Source: CAYYTU01 sp964474655
GTDB taxonomy: Bacteria > Chloroflexota > Anaerolineae > B4-G1
Reading direction: 5' to 3'
Assembly (NCBI GenBank): GCA_964474655.1
Contig: CAYYTU010000005.1
Coordinates: 25,668 to 89,667 of the forward strand
DNA length: 64,000 nt
The number at the start of each line of letters is the position of its first letter. Within the stretch, counting starts at the first letter, position 1. The notes below the pieces were generated by a model. It was not told where the DNA came from. It worked only from the letters and a program-made list of their open reading frames with translations, and made no database searches. A program made the position numbers and the translations under genes. Positions 25,808-33,966 of the stretch are shown here, in pieces.

Positions 25808-27235
25808 TCAGGCCAGCACGGCGATCAGGTCGCCTAGCTGCTCAATGGCGGCCTCGGCCTCGCTCGACCAGTTGGCCGCGTTGAGGCGGATGAAGTGGTG
25901 GTACTGGTCCGTGGCGGAGAAGAGATAGCCCGGTGTGATGGCGATCCCGGCCTCCAGCGCCCGCTTATAGAGCTCCAGCGAATCGACCGCTTCCGGCAGC
26001 TGGACCCAGAGCACGAAGCCGCCGGCGGGCCGGGTCAGCTTCGTCTCCTCCGGGAAGAAGCGCTGCACCGCCTGGGACATACCCGCCACGTGGCGCTCGT
26101 AGGTGCGCCGGAGCCGCCGCAGGTACGGGTGGTAGTCGCCGCCGGCCATAAACTTGGCGATGGCGTACTCGCAAAGCGTCGGCGCGGCCAGGCTGGAGGT
26201 GTACTTGAGCCAGCGGATCTCCGAATAGAAGCGCCCGGGCACCACCCAGCCCACCCGGTAGCCGGGTGCCAGGCACTTGGAGAAGGACGAGCACAACATC
26301 ACCAGCCCCTCCCGGTCGTAGGCCTTCGCCACCGAGGGGCGCGAGTCGCCAAAGTAGAGCTCGCCGAAGATATCGTTCTCGATCAGCGGGATCTGGTGCT
26401 CGGTCAGCAGCTCGACCAGGGCCCGCTTGTGCGCCTCTGGGATGCGGCTGCCCAGTGGATTGTTGAAATTGGAGATCACGAGGCAGGCGCTGACGTCGTT
26501 ATGCTCGATGGCAAAGCGGAGCGCGTCCAGGCTGATCCCGTCGCGGGGGTGCGTCGGGATCTCCAGCGCCTTCAGCTCCAGCATCTCCAGGCAGCGCAGC
26601 GCGTCGAAGCAGATGGGCGATTCAATCGCCACCGTATCGCCCGGCTCGCAGACCGCCCGCAGGCAGAAGCTGACCGATTCCGAGCAGCCGGACGTGATCA
26701 CGATGTCATCCGGCGAGAGACTGCACCCGGCGACCAGGGAGCGCCGCGCGATCTGGAGCCGCAGTTCCTCGCAGCCTGGCGCGTAGTCGTAGAGGCCGCT
26801 GGCGTCGCCCATCTCCCGCGCCACCAAGGTTATCGTCCGGTTGAGCTCCTCCGTGGCGGCCAGCGAGGGGTTGGGGTGCGCGGCGCCGAGCTGGATCAGG
26901 TCCGGGTTGTGGGCGTCGCTCAGCACCACCATCGAGACCAACTCCTGCACGCTGACCTGGGTGGGGTCGGATTGCGGCGAGGATATCTCCGGCTCGGGTA
27001 GCTCGGCGGGCAGGTCGTTGCGCACGTAGAACCCGGAGCGGGGCCGCGCCCGGATCAGCCCGCGAGCCTCCAGCAGATAGTAGGCCTGGAGCACGGTCGA
27101 GATGCTGACCTCCCGCTGACGGCTCATCTCCCGCACCGAGGGGATGCGGTCGCCGGGCTTGAAGGCCCCGCACTCGATCAGATGGTCGATGTCGTCCGCG
27201 ATGCGCTCGTACTTGTATCGCTCGGATTCATTCAT
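25808..27235 (-). CDS. MocR-type regulator (GntR winged helix fused to aminotransferase fold)
   Basis: 475 residues. The N-terminal ~75 residues are a GntR winged helix (KPGDRIPSVREMSRQREVS, STVLQAYYLLEARGLI). The rest is a fold-I PLP aminotransferase domain: NFNNPLG, the Schiff-base Lys in SSFSKCLAPGYRVGW, and a C-terminal RLNAAN that should bind the substrate carboxylate. MocR proteins use PLP as ligand sensor and bind direct DNA repeats. The promoter (27243-27271) places transcription start almost on the ATG, so the mRNA is probably leaderless. The genes to its right carry duplicated CTGTTAT sites, making them likely targets. The specific ligand cannot be read from sequence. Confidence 0.93.
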   Translation of the reverse strand: MNESERYKYERIADDIDHLIECGAFKPGDRIPSVREMSRQREVSISTVLQAYYLLEARGLIRARPRSGFYVRNDLPAELPEPEISSPQSDPTQVSVQELVSMVVLSDAHNPDLIQLGAAHPNPSLAATEELNRTITLVAREMGDASGLYDYAPGCEELRLQIARRSLVAGCSLSPDDIVITSGCSESVSFCLRAVCEPGDTVAIESPICFDALRCLEMLELKALEIPTHPRDGISLDALRFAIEHNDVSACLVISNFNNPLGSRIPEAHKRALVELLTEHQIPLIENDIFGELYFGDSRPSVAKAYDREGLVMLCSSFSKCLAPGYRVGWVVPGRFYSEIRWLKYTSSLAAPTLCEYAIAKFMAGGDYHPYLRRLRRTYERHVAGMSQAVQRFFPEETKLTRPAGGFVLWVQLPEAVDSLELYKRALEAGIAITPGYLFSATDQYHHFIRLNAANWSSEAEAAIEQLGDLIAVLA

Positions 27236-27242
27236 ATCGTCG

Positions 27243-27271
27243 ATTATAGCATCGCCCCACGATCATAACAA
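27243..27271 (-). promoter_or_regulatory. mocR promoter with TTGTTATG half-site
   Basis: Minus-strand TTGTTA (27266-27271) and TATAAT (27243-27248) are 17 bases apart. The predicted start falls at about 27236, next to the ATG at 27235. The -35 box lies in TTGTTATG, close to the CTGTTATGG sites at the two downstream genes, which suggests autoregulation. Confidence 0.65.
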
Positions 27272-27332
27272 GAGATAGTGAAGATGGGCAAACGAAGCAG
27301 TTCCCACGCTCCCTGGATGGGGGGCACATCTA

Positions 27333-27470
27333 CAAGTTGGGGGAGGAGAGACTTCGGAAGTCTCTGAATACTACTTGCTTGCCAAATTGTGCTGAAAAGA
27401 GCGTTTTGAAGCTAGAGCACATCGTCATCGTAGACTTCCGAAGCCTTGACGCTCGTAATCCCTCCAAGTT
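27333..27470. repeat. Inverted-repeat element with self-palindromic arm
   Basis: A near-perfect palindrome (AGAGACTTC, one base, GAAGTCTCT; 27347-27365) is repeated in inverted form as AGACTTCCGAAG at 27432-27443; CAAGTT/AAGTT ends lie outside. The 12-bp arm match suggests a small dispersed element or large hairpin between mocR and its first target promoter. Confidence 0.5.
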
Positions 27471-27507
27471 TTGCATACGCCTCCTCGATGGATTAGATTG
27501 CCTACAA

Positions 27508-27568
27508 CTGTTATGGTCACACCGGGCCGATTCTGTCCCTGTTATTCCCGCGCGCATCCTTATATAAT
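27508..27568 (+). promoter_or_regulatory. Promoter with duplicated CTGTTAT operator (copy A)
   Basis: CTGTTAT occurs at 27508-27514 and 27539-27545, 31 bases apart. The second copy supplies the -35 region (TGTTAT) and TATAAT at 27563-27568 lies 17 bases further. The 38 bases spanning both copies match copy B (29023-29060) at 32 positions. Direct repeats near -35 are the typical MocR-family target, so this is likely the operator of the adjacent mocR product. It faces the transporter gene 430 bases downstream. Confidence 0.65.
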
Positions 27569-27626
27569 AGACTAACGCCCAACGACCATAGACATCATAA
27601 GATGAGTTGAGCGTTGTTTGTAGTGC

Positions 27627-27827
27627 GCGCTGAAGCGTGCTTTTACGGTGACAAATCGCCTACTACGAATCACTCTACCGGCTGAGCCTGTCGAAGAACG
27701 ACTTTTGCGGTCTTAGAGATGCTAGTGAAGTGTCCGGTAGTGAAACTACGAACGAGGTTTCAACTGAGAACAACGGTCGGATAAGCTCCACAAGACGAGT
27801 CTATGCTCGTAGTAGGCGCTTCAGCGC
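27627..27827. repeat. Inverted repeat flanking a 180-base gene-free segment
   Basis: GCGCTGAAGCG (27627-27637) is inverted at 27817-27827; TACTACG/CGTAGTA and a TGAGCCTGTCGAAG motif, common in dispersed bacterial repeats, lie between. The segment separates promoter copy A from the transporter gene, so it may be an insertion into that leader. A GTG-started extension of the transporter frame (27837-27995) overlaps it and is not recognised as a protein. Confidence 0.45.
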
Positions 27828-27995
27828 CGTTAGAGCGTGCTAAAGCGTGTTTATATTATTGCATCGGTAAAGAAGGCCCGCGAGGTCTATGACGTTGCAA
27901 AGCGCCCTTATGAAGAGGCCGCTCAAGACCTTGGGGTAACTGAACCGTGTTGGACTTGGAAGCAAGAGACGTTTGAACTATTGGAGGATAATTGG

Positions 27996-28913
27996 ATGGC
28001 GTCACAATCGACGACGCGTGAGCAGAAGACGGTGCAACCCCCGGATATGATCGGCTCCCTGGCCGTGTTGGTAGCCACGGCGTGCTGGGGCACGTCGGGC
28101 TTGTTCGTCAAGTTGATCCTGGCCCATCAGGAGGTCTCGGCGCTGGCGTTGGCCTTCTGGCGCGATCTTTCGACGTTCCTGGTGTTGCTGATTGGGTTGC
28201 GGTTGCTACGTCCGCGTTGGCTGAAGGTAGAGCGCGAGGATCTGCTCTGGCTGGTGGGGCTGGGGGCCAGCATCGGGGTCTTTCACATCTTCTGGAACCT
28301 GGCCGTCTTTTTGAATGGCGCTGCTGTGGCGACGGTCCAACAGGCTGCGATGCCGGCCATCGTGGCCATCTTCGCCTGGCTGGTCTGGCGCGAGCCGCTG
28401 ACCGGGCGGAAGATCTTGGCCATCGTGCTGACGTTCGTCGGCACGGTGTTGGTCTCCGGCGTGAACGTGCTGAGCGAGGCGGACCTGACGCTGTTCGGGT
28501 TCCTGGTAGGGCTGGGCACGCCGATCACTTATGCTACCTGGAACCTCTTCATCAAGAAGGTAGGGAGGGGTTACAATCCCTTCACCACCTTGACTTATGG
28601 CTTCGGCTTCGGGGCGCTGGTGTTGTTGCCGATCCAGTTCTTCATTCCGCAGCCTCACGGTGTGCCCTCCGTCACGCTGCTCCACTTCGCCGGCTTGATC
28701 GCCATCGCCACTATCGGTGGCTTCTCCATCTACACCTTCGCGCTGGGCCGTTTGCAGGCCAGCGTGGCCTCCATCCTGGCGATGGCGGAGATCCCCATCG
28801 TGGCGGTCTATGCCTACGTCTTGCTCGGCGAGCGGATGACGGTCGATCAGATCATTGGGGCGGTTTTGGTCGTCGCTGGCGTGCTGATGCTCTCTCGTCG
28901 GCGCAGGAAGTAG
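27996..28913 (+). CDS. EamA/DMT-family transporter
   Basis: 305 residues with ten predicted membrane helices in two EamA halves (first around LVATACWGTSGLFVKLI, second around GLGTPITYATWNLFIKK). Such proteins export or import small metabolites, often amino acids. ATG 27996 has GGAGGA 7 bases before it; an in-frame region upstream from 27837 has no site and unlike composition. It is presumably driven from promoter copy A through a 420-base leader, and so may respond to the MocR regulator. Substrate unknown. Confidence 0.88.
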   Translation: MASQSTTREQKTVQPPDMIGSLAVLVATACWGTSGLFVKLILAHQEVSALALAFWRDLSTFLVLLIGLRLLRPRWLKVEREDLLWLVGLGASIGVFHIFWNLAVFLNGAAVATVQQAAMPAIVAIFAWLVWREPLTGRKILAIVLTFVGTVLVSGVNVLSEADLTLFGFLVGLGTPITYATWNLFIKKVGRGYNPFTTLTYGFGFGALVLLPIQFFIPQPHGVPSVTLLHFAGLIAIATIGGFSIYTFALGRLQASVASILAMAEIPIVAVYAYVLLGERMTVDQIIGAVLVVAGVLMLSRRRRK

Positions 28914-28997
28914 CGTCGAAGAGGTGGAAGCCATCTCCAGATGGCGGTCTCAGTCGCGATCGAGCCCTTGTCCAGTACAGTTTAGGGCCAGTAGCGC

Positions 28998-29083
28998 CAT
29001 AACAGTTCGTGGATGTCACAGACTGTTATGGTTACAACTGTGCGATTCTGCCCCTGTTATTTTGCCTGCCAGACCCTTATAAT
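28998..29083 (+). promoter_or_regulatory. Promoter with duplicated CTGTTAT operator (copy B)
   Basis: CTGTTAT at 29023-29029 and 29054-29060 are again 31 bases apart; TGTTAT and TATAAT (29078-29083) are again 17 bases apart. An extra inverted copy, CATAACAG, is at 28998-29005. The same architecture as copy A shows a shared regulator, most simply the adjacent MocR protein. Confidence 0.65.
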
Positions 29084-29146
29084 GAGGGTGTAGCAGCGCG
29101 CTCGCAGTTGTAGAATCCACACAATCAGCGCCAGAGGAGGTGTGAG

Positions 29147-30439
29147 ATGGATCGGACACGTCTACGCAAGTTTCTACCCCTGGTAATTGTGACGCTGGCT
29201 CTCGTAGTCGCCGGCTGCGGATCAGATTCTTCATCCCAGGATCTGGGTGAGCCAGTGGAAAGCACAGACGGCGTATTCAAATTAGGCGTCTTGGGACCGT
29301 TCAGTGGCCCCAGCGAGAGCACCGGCAACGAGTTCAAGGGCGCCGTCGAGATGGCCTTCGAGGAGATTGACTGGCAGATTGAGGATTATGAGATTGAGCT
29401 GGTCTGGATCGATTCTCAGTCCGACCCCGATGCCGCCGTCGAGGCCTACGAGAAAGCAGTCGTTGAGGAGGGTATCCAGGCCGCCATTCTCAACTGGCAT
29501 AGCTCGGTGGCCGTGGAGTGTATGGAGGTGGCAGCCGATTACCAGATCCCGCATATCTTTCCCTACGGCGCCACCGAGATCGTCAACCAGAAGTTCCACG
29601 AGGATCCCGACCGGTATAGCTATTGGATGAACAAGGGCTGGCCTGTCTCCGCTGAGTTGACCGTCTCTTACGTTCAAGCGCTGGAGGATGCCATCGACAA
29701 GGGGCTCTGGGCCCCCGACCAGAAGACGCTGGCGATCTGCGCCGAGAACACCGCCTGGGGGCGCAGCTTCGGGGAGGCGCTCAAGGAGCAGCTGGAGGAC
29801 GAAGGCTGGACCACGGTAGCGGAGGAGTATTGCTTGCTGGAGGAGGTCAACTTCTACCCCACGCTCAACAAGCTCCAGAGCGATGACGTTGCGCTCGTCG
29901 CGACCACCAACACTGCGCTACCTTCCATTGCCGCTTTCATCAACCAGGCGGATGAAGTTGGCCTGGAGAGTCTCATCATCGCTGATGGGCTCGGCTGGGG
30001 CGGTGAGTGGTACAAGATGACGGGTGAGGCCTCCGACTACATCCTGGACCAGATCCCCGGCTGGGCCACCGACGAGGGGCGCGAGTTTGCCGATGCGTTC
30101 GAAGCGGAGTGGGGCGTGGTGCCCAGTCCTTCGGCGGCCGGCCTGGCCTACGATGGGACCAATATGTTCATTCAGATTGCCCAAAAGGCCATCGACGAGC
30201 ACGGCGAACTATCCAGCGAGACGGTCTACAGCTGGACCAAAGAGAACCTTCAGACCGGCGAGTGGTCCTACACCGACGGCATCGTGATGGAGGAGTATAA
30301 ATATACGCCGGAGACCCTCCCCGATCCCGTCGTCGGCAAGGGCTACTACATGTTCCCGGTGCGACAGTACTTCGACGGCGAGGGGAGGATCATCTACCCG
30401 CCCGAGTGGGCCGAGCAGGATCTTCAGCCCAAGCCGTAG
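29147..30439 (+). CDS. Substrate-binding lipoprotein, branched-chain amino acid ABC family
   Basis: 430 residues. The signal peptide ends in lipobox VVAGC, with Cys24 as the lipidated residue. The mature part fits the periplasmic-binding type 1 fold (KLGVLGPFSGPSESTGNEFKG, then NTAWGRSFGEALKE), as in LivK-like proteins. A GAGGAGG site precedes the ATG. No permease or ATPase gene adjoins it, so it is an orphan receptor unless those genes lie elsewhere. The shared operator links it with the EamA transporter and mocR. Ligand unknown. Confidence 0.9.
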   Translation: MDRTRLRKFLPLVIVTLALVVAGCGSDSSSQDLGEPVESTDGVFKLGVLGPFSGPSESTGNEFKGAVEMAFEEIDWQIEDYEIELVWIDSQSDPDAAVEAYEKAVVEEGIQAAILNWHSSVAVECMEVAADYQIPHIFPYGATEIVNQKFHEDPDRYSYWMNKGWPVSAELTVSYVQALEDAIDKGLWAPDQKTLAICAENTAWGRSFGEALKEQLEDEGWTTVAEEYCLLEEVNFYPTLNKLQSDDVALVATTNTALPSIAAFINQADEVGLESLIIADGLGWGGEWYKMTGEASDYILDQIPGWATDEGREFADAFEAEWGVVPSPSAAGLAYDGTNMFIQIAQKAIDEHGELSSETVYSWTKENLQTGEWSYTDGIVMEEYKYTPETLPDPVVGKGYYMFPVRQYFDGEGRIIYPPEWAEQDLQPKP

Positions 30440-30479
30440 CAAGGCATCAAGACGCGTGCTCTGGTTCTGGTCAATCGGG

Positions 30480-32624
30480 CTACTCGTTGCTCCATCCCAG
30501 GCCGATCCGGCCCCGTTCCGGCTCCAGCTTCAGAATCCTGACCTCGATCACGTTCCCCACCTGAGGCTGGACGCCGGCGGGAATCTGGCTCCGATGGAGC
30601 AGCCCGTCCTGTTTCACGCCTACATCTACAAAGGCTCCAAAGTCGACCACGTTTCGCACCGTGCCTTTCAGCCGCATACCCTCTTTTAGATCATCCATTG
30701 ACAGGACGTCGCTGCGCAGAATGGGCGCGGGGAGATCCTCGCGGGGATCGCGCCCGGGCCGTACCAGCTGCTCGAAGATATCCGTCAGCGTTGGGACGCC
30801 GACGTCCAGCTCGGCGGCCAGGGCGCTGAGGGTGCGCTGCTCCTGCAGGGCGTTCAGGGCTGGTTCGCGCTCGATCAAGGACGCGTCGGCGCTGAGCCCA
30901 GCGCGGGCCAGGACAGCCTCGGCCACGTGGTAGCTTTCCGGGTGGATGGCGGTAGCGTCCAGCGGCTGCTCGCCGCCGTGAACCCGCAGGAACCCCGCCG
31001 CCTGCTCGAATGTCTTCGGGCCGATCCCCGATACGTCTTTGATCGCCTCGCGGGTGGGGAAGGGGCCGTGCTCGTCGCGGTGGGCCACAATGCGCTCCGC
31101 CAGCGTCGGTCCCAGCCCGGCCACGTAGGTCAGCAGAGCCGGCGAGGCGGTGTTCACGTCCACGCCGACGCGGTTGACCACGCTCTCCACGACCGCGTCC
31201 AGCGCCTCGGCCAGTGCCGTCTGGTTGACGTCGTGCTGGTACATCCCCACGCCCAGTGACTTGGGATCGATCTTCACCAGCTCGGCCATCGGATCCTGCA
31301 CCCGCCGCGCGATGGAGACTGCACCCCGCAGGCTAACGTCCATCTGGGGCAGCTCGGCGCGGGCCAGCGGACTGGCGCTGTAGACGCTGGCTCCGGCCTC
31401 ATCGACGATCAGGTAGTGGAGAGATGCGTCTTCTCCCTTGTGCTCGCGGATCAGCTCGGCGGTCAGCTGCTCTGTCTCGCGGGAGGCGGTGCCGTTGCCA
31501 ATGGCGACGAGGGTGGCATTGTGCCGCGCGATCAATCGCTTGAGGATGGACGAGGCCTCGCGCCATTGCTTCTGCGGCTGGTGGGGGTAGATCGTGGCCG
31601 TGTCCAGCACCTTGCCCGAGTGGTCGATCACGGCTACCTTGCAGCCGGTGCGGAAGCCGGGGTCGATCCCTAGCACGGTGTGGCCCGTCAGCGGCGGCTG
31701 GCTGAGCAGCGCACGCACGTTCTGGGCGAAGACGCGAATGGCGTGCTCCTCGGCCCGCTCGGTGAGTGCGCGGCGGACGTCTCGTTCGATGGCCGGGAGC
31801 AAGAGCCGCCGAGCGGCGTCGGTGGCAGCGGCGACCAGCTGGTCCGAAAGCGGCGACCGTCGGTTAGTGTGGAATGAGCCGCCGATGGCCGACATCCAGT
31901 CGTGGTCCGGCACCTGGACGCGCACCCGTAGCACGTTCTCATCCTCACCGCGGTTGAGGGCCAGGATCTGGTGCGGGCGCAGCCGGCTCACCGGGGCTTC
32001 AAAGTCGTAATAGAGCTGGTAGGTGCCGCGTGGGTCGTCGGCGTCCTCCCGCTTTTCGGCGTGGATCTGGGCGTGTTTCAGAGCGCCCGATCGCGCTGCC
32101 TGGCGTACGTTGGGATCGTCGCTGATCGTCTGCGCCACGATGTCGCGCGCTCCAGCAAGTGCTTCCTTCGTGGTCGGCACTTCGTCGGAGATGAAGGGCG
32201 CGGCGAGCTGCGCCGCCGATTGTTCCGTGAGTACTTGCTCCAGGATCATGTCCGCCAGCTCCTGGAGCCCTTTCTCGCGGGCCACGTCGGCGCGGGTGCG
32301 GCGCTTGGGCTTGTACGGGCGGTAGAGGTCCTCCAGGGCGGTGATTGTATCGGCGGCGAGCAGCGCCTGGTGCAGCTCGGGCGTCAGCTGGTCTTGCTCC
32401 TCAATCGTGGATAGGATCGTCTGGCGGCGGTCCTCAAGCGTCCGCAGCTGCTCCAGCAGCGAGCGCACCTGGCGGAGCTCTTCCTCGTCCAGCCCGCCGG
32501 TTTGCTCTTTGCGGTAGCGTGCGATGAAGGGGAGCGTGTTGCCAGCGTCGAAGAGCGCAATCGCACCTGCGACGGCGTCGAGGGGGAGGTCGAGCTCGGC
32601 GGCTATCTCTTGTGCGTAGTTCAT
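30480..32624 (-). CDS. tex: Tex-family RNA-binding protein
   Basis: Transcription accessory protein, 714 residues from ATG 32624 (MNYAQEIAAELDLP), with a GAGG element upstream; an in-frame GTG five codons earlier is less likely. N-terminal helical domain, YqgF-like RNase H fold (IDPGFRTGCKVAVID), a helix-hairpin-helix pair (ALLTYVAGLGPTLAERI and ISGIGPKTF-like), and a C-terminal S1 domain (LKGTVRNVVDFGAFVDVGV). Tex binds nucleic acids and influences transcription and stress tolerance. It converges with the substrate-binding protein gene; no clear terminator lies in the 40-base gap. Confidence 0.94.
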   Translation of the reverse strand: MNYAQEIAAELDLPLDAVAGAIALFDAGNTLPFIARYRKEQTGGLDEEELRQVRSLLEQLRTLEDRRQTILSTIEEQDQLTPELHQALLAADTITALEDLYRPYKPKRRTRADVAREKGLQELADMILEQVLTEQSAAQLAAPFISDEVPTTKEALAGARDIVAQTISDDPNVRQAARSGALKHAQIHAEKREDADDPRGTYQLYYDFEAPVSRLRPHQILALNRGEDENVLRVRVQVPDHDWMSAIGGSFHTNRRSPLSDQLVAAATDAARRLLLPAIERDVRRALTERAEEHAIRVFAQNVRALLSQPPLTGHTVLGIDPGFRTGCKVAVIDHSGKVLDTATIYPHQPQKQWREASSILKRLIARHNATLVAIGNGTASRETEQLTAELIREHKGEDASLHYLIVDEAGASVYSASPLARAELPQMDVSLRGAVSIARRVQDPMAELVKIDPKSLGVGMYQHDVNQTALAEALDAVVESVVNRVGVDVNTASPALLTYVAGLGPTLAERIVAHRDEHGPFPTREAIKDVSGIGPKTFEQAAGFLRVHGGEQPLDATAIHPESYHVAEAVLARAGLSADASLIEREPALNALQEQRTLSALAAELDVGVPTLTDIFEQLVRPGRDPREDLPAPILRSDVLSMDDLKEGMRLKGTVRNVVDFGAFVDVGVKQDGLLHRSQIPAGVQPQVGNVIEVRILKLEPERGRIGLGWSNE

Positions 32625-32660
32625 ATGTCGCCTCGTCACAGATCTAATAGGGGGTTGTCG

Positions 32661-33938
32661 TTACTCCATTGCTTGGGCCACGCGCCGGCCCATCGCCACG
32701 GCGTAGTTCGTGCCGCGGTCCCACGGGTAGACCTGGCTCATGTTCGCCATCCACAGCCCGGGGATGGGCGTCTTGAGCGGCGGGATGTGACGCGAGTGGT
32801 GGAGCAGTGGGACCGGTTGGGCGTATCGTTCGGTGAACATCCAGCTGGCGCGTATCCAGGTGGCGTCAAAATCGGGGTTGATCTTGGTCAGGCCCGGTCG
32901 GTACGCTTCCAAGAGCTGTTTCTTGTCGTAATCGAAGTAGGGATGATCGGGCGGGAGGTAATCGCCGCAGTAGACCAGGTGGTCGCCGCCGTAGTGCTCG
33001 GGCGAGATGTAATTGGTGTGCTCGACCAGGCCCATAAAGGGGATCTCGCCGCCCTTCGGCAGATTGATCCAGTAGTGGCCGTCGGTCAGCTGGCGGTCGA
33101 GCGCCAGGACGAGCACCGCCGCGCCCATCGACTCCAGATCGGCCAGCTGCGAGGCGTAGTCCGAGGGGAGATCCGGCGTGATCTCACGCGTCATCTGGGG
33201 CGAGCAGGTGGCAACGACGCGCTCGTGCTCCACGTTGCCCTCGCGGAAGGTGAGCTGGAGCCCGCTTTCGGTGGGGTGGATGGCGCGGACGTGAGCGTTG
33301 AAGCGTATCTCGCCCCCTTGTGCCTCCACCCGTTGGGCCAGCAGATCGATGAAGGCCTGGAACCCGCCGACGAAGTAGCCCAGGCGCGAGGTGCGCTTAT
33401 GAATCCGGGCCCAGAACCAGGCCATGTTGACGTCCTGGTAGTGGGCTTGCCCGAACTTGCTGATCAGCAGCGGTTCCCAGAGGATGCGGTAGGCTGGCTC
33501 TCCGTAGAAGCGTCGAATCCAGCTGGCCGCTGTGACGCTTTCCAGCGGCTTCCAGCGGCGAACGAGCCGCAGGTAGAGCGTGGCCAGTCCCACCCGCAGC
33601 CGATCGAACGGTGAGAGCGGCGTAAACTGGAGCACGCGCAGGGGGCTATCGAAGGGATAGACGTGGCCCTGGTGGTAGATCGACGTGGTCGGGCGGGGGA
33701 AGAATAACTTGTCGCCGGCGCCCAGCTCGTCGATCAATCCGATGACCGCGTCGTCGGAGGCGAACCAGTGGTGGTAGAATCGCTCCAGGTGCCAGTCCCA
33801 GTCTTTAGCGCGGAAGCCAGCCGCCAGCCCACCGGCGTAGGGTCGTGCTTCGTAGAGCGTGACGTCGTGGCCGTGCTTCGTCAGCTCGTAAGCGGCCATC
33901 AGGCCAGTGATGCCGGCGCCTATGATGCCAATGGTCAT
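32661..33938 (-). CDS. FAD-dependent oxidoreductase (amine-oxidase/protoporphyrinogen-oxidase-like)
   Basis: 425 residues. The Rossmann FAD site is at the N-terminus (GIIGAGITGLMAAYELTKHG, then Glu in LYEARPYAGG). The body resembles the flavin amine oxidase / UDP-galactopyranose-mutase-like superfamily, and a C-terminal GLWMANMSQVYPWDRGTN probably completes the flavin site. It lies just downstream of a flippase-like membrane protein on the same strand, which would fit lipid or isoprenoid-linked chemistry, but the substrate cannot be inferred. Confidence 0.82.
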   Translation of the reverse strand: MTIGIIGAGITGLMAAYELTKHGHDVTLYEARPYAGGLAAGFRAKDWDWHLERFYHHWFASDDAVIGLIDELGAGDKLFFPRPTTSIYHQGHVYPFDSPLRVLQFTPLSPFDRLRVGLATLYLRLVRRWKPLESVTAASWIRRFYGEPAYRILWEPLLISKFGQAHYQDVNMAWFWARIHKRTSRLGYFVGGFQAFIDLLAQRVEAQGGEIRFNAHVRAIHPTESGLQLTFREGNVEHERVVATCSPQMTREITPDLPSDYASQLADLESMGAAVLVLALDRQLTDGHYWINLPKGGEIPFMGLVEHTNYISPEHYGGDHLVYCGDYLPPDHPYFDYDKKQLLEAYRPGLTKINPDFDATWIRASWMFTERYAQPVPLLHHSRHIPPLKTPIPGLWMANMSQVYPWDRGTNYAVAMGRRVAQAME

Positions 33939-33966
33939 ATTCGTATCCTTGCTCTCGTCTCAAATG

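Noticed and set aside
27837..27995. N-terminal extension or upstream ORF of the EamA transporter
   Set aside because: It has no ribosome-binding site, overlaps the inverted repeat, and the transporter has a good start at 27996; the sequence matches nothing I recognise.
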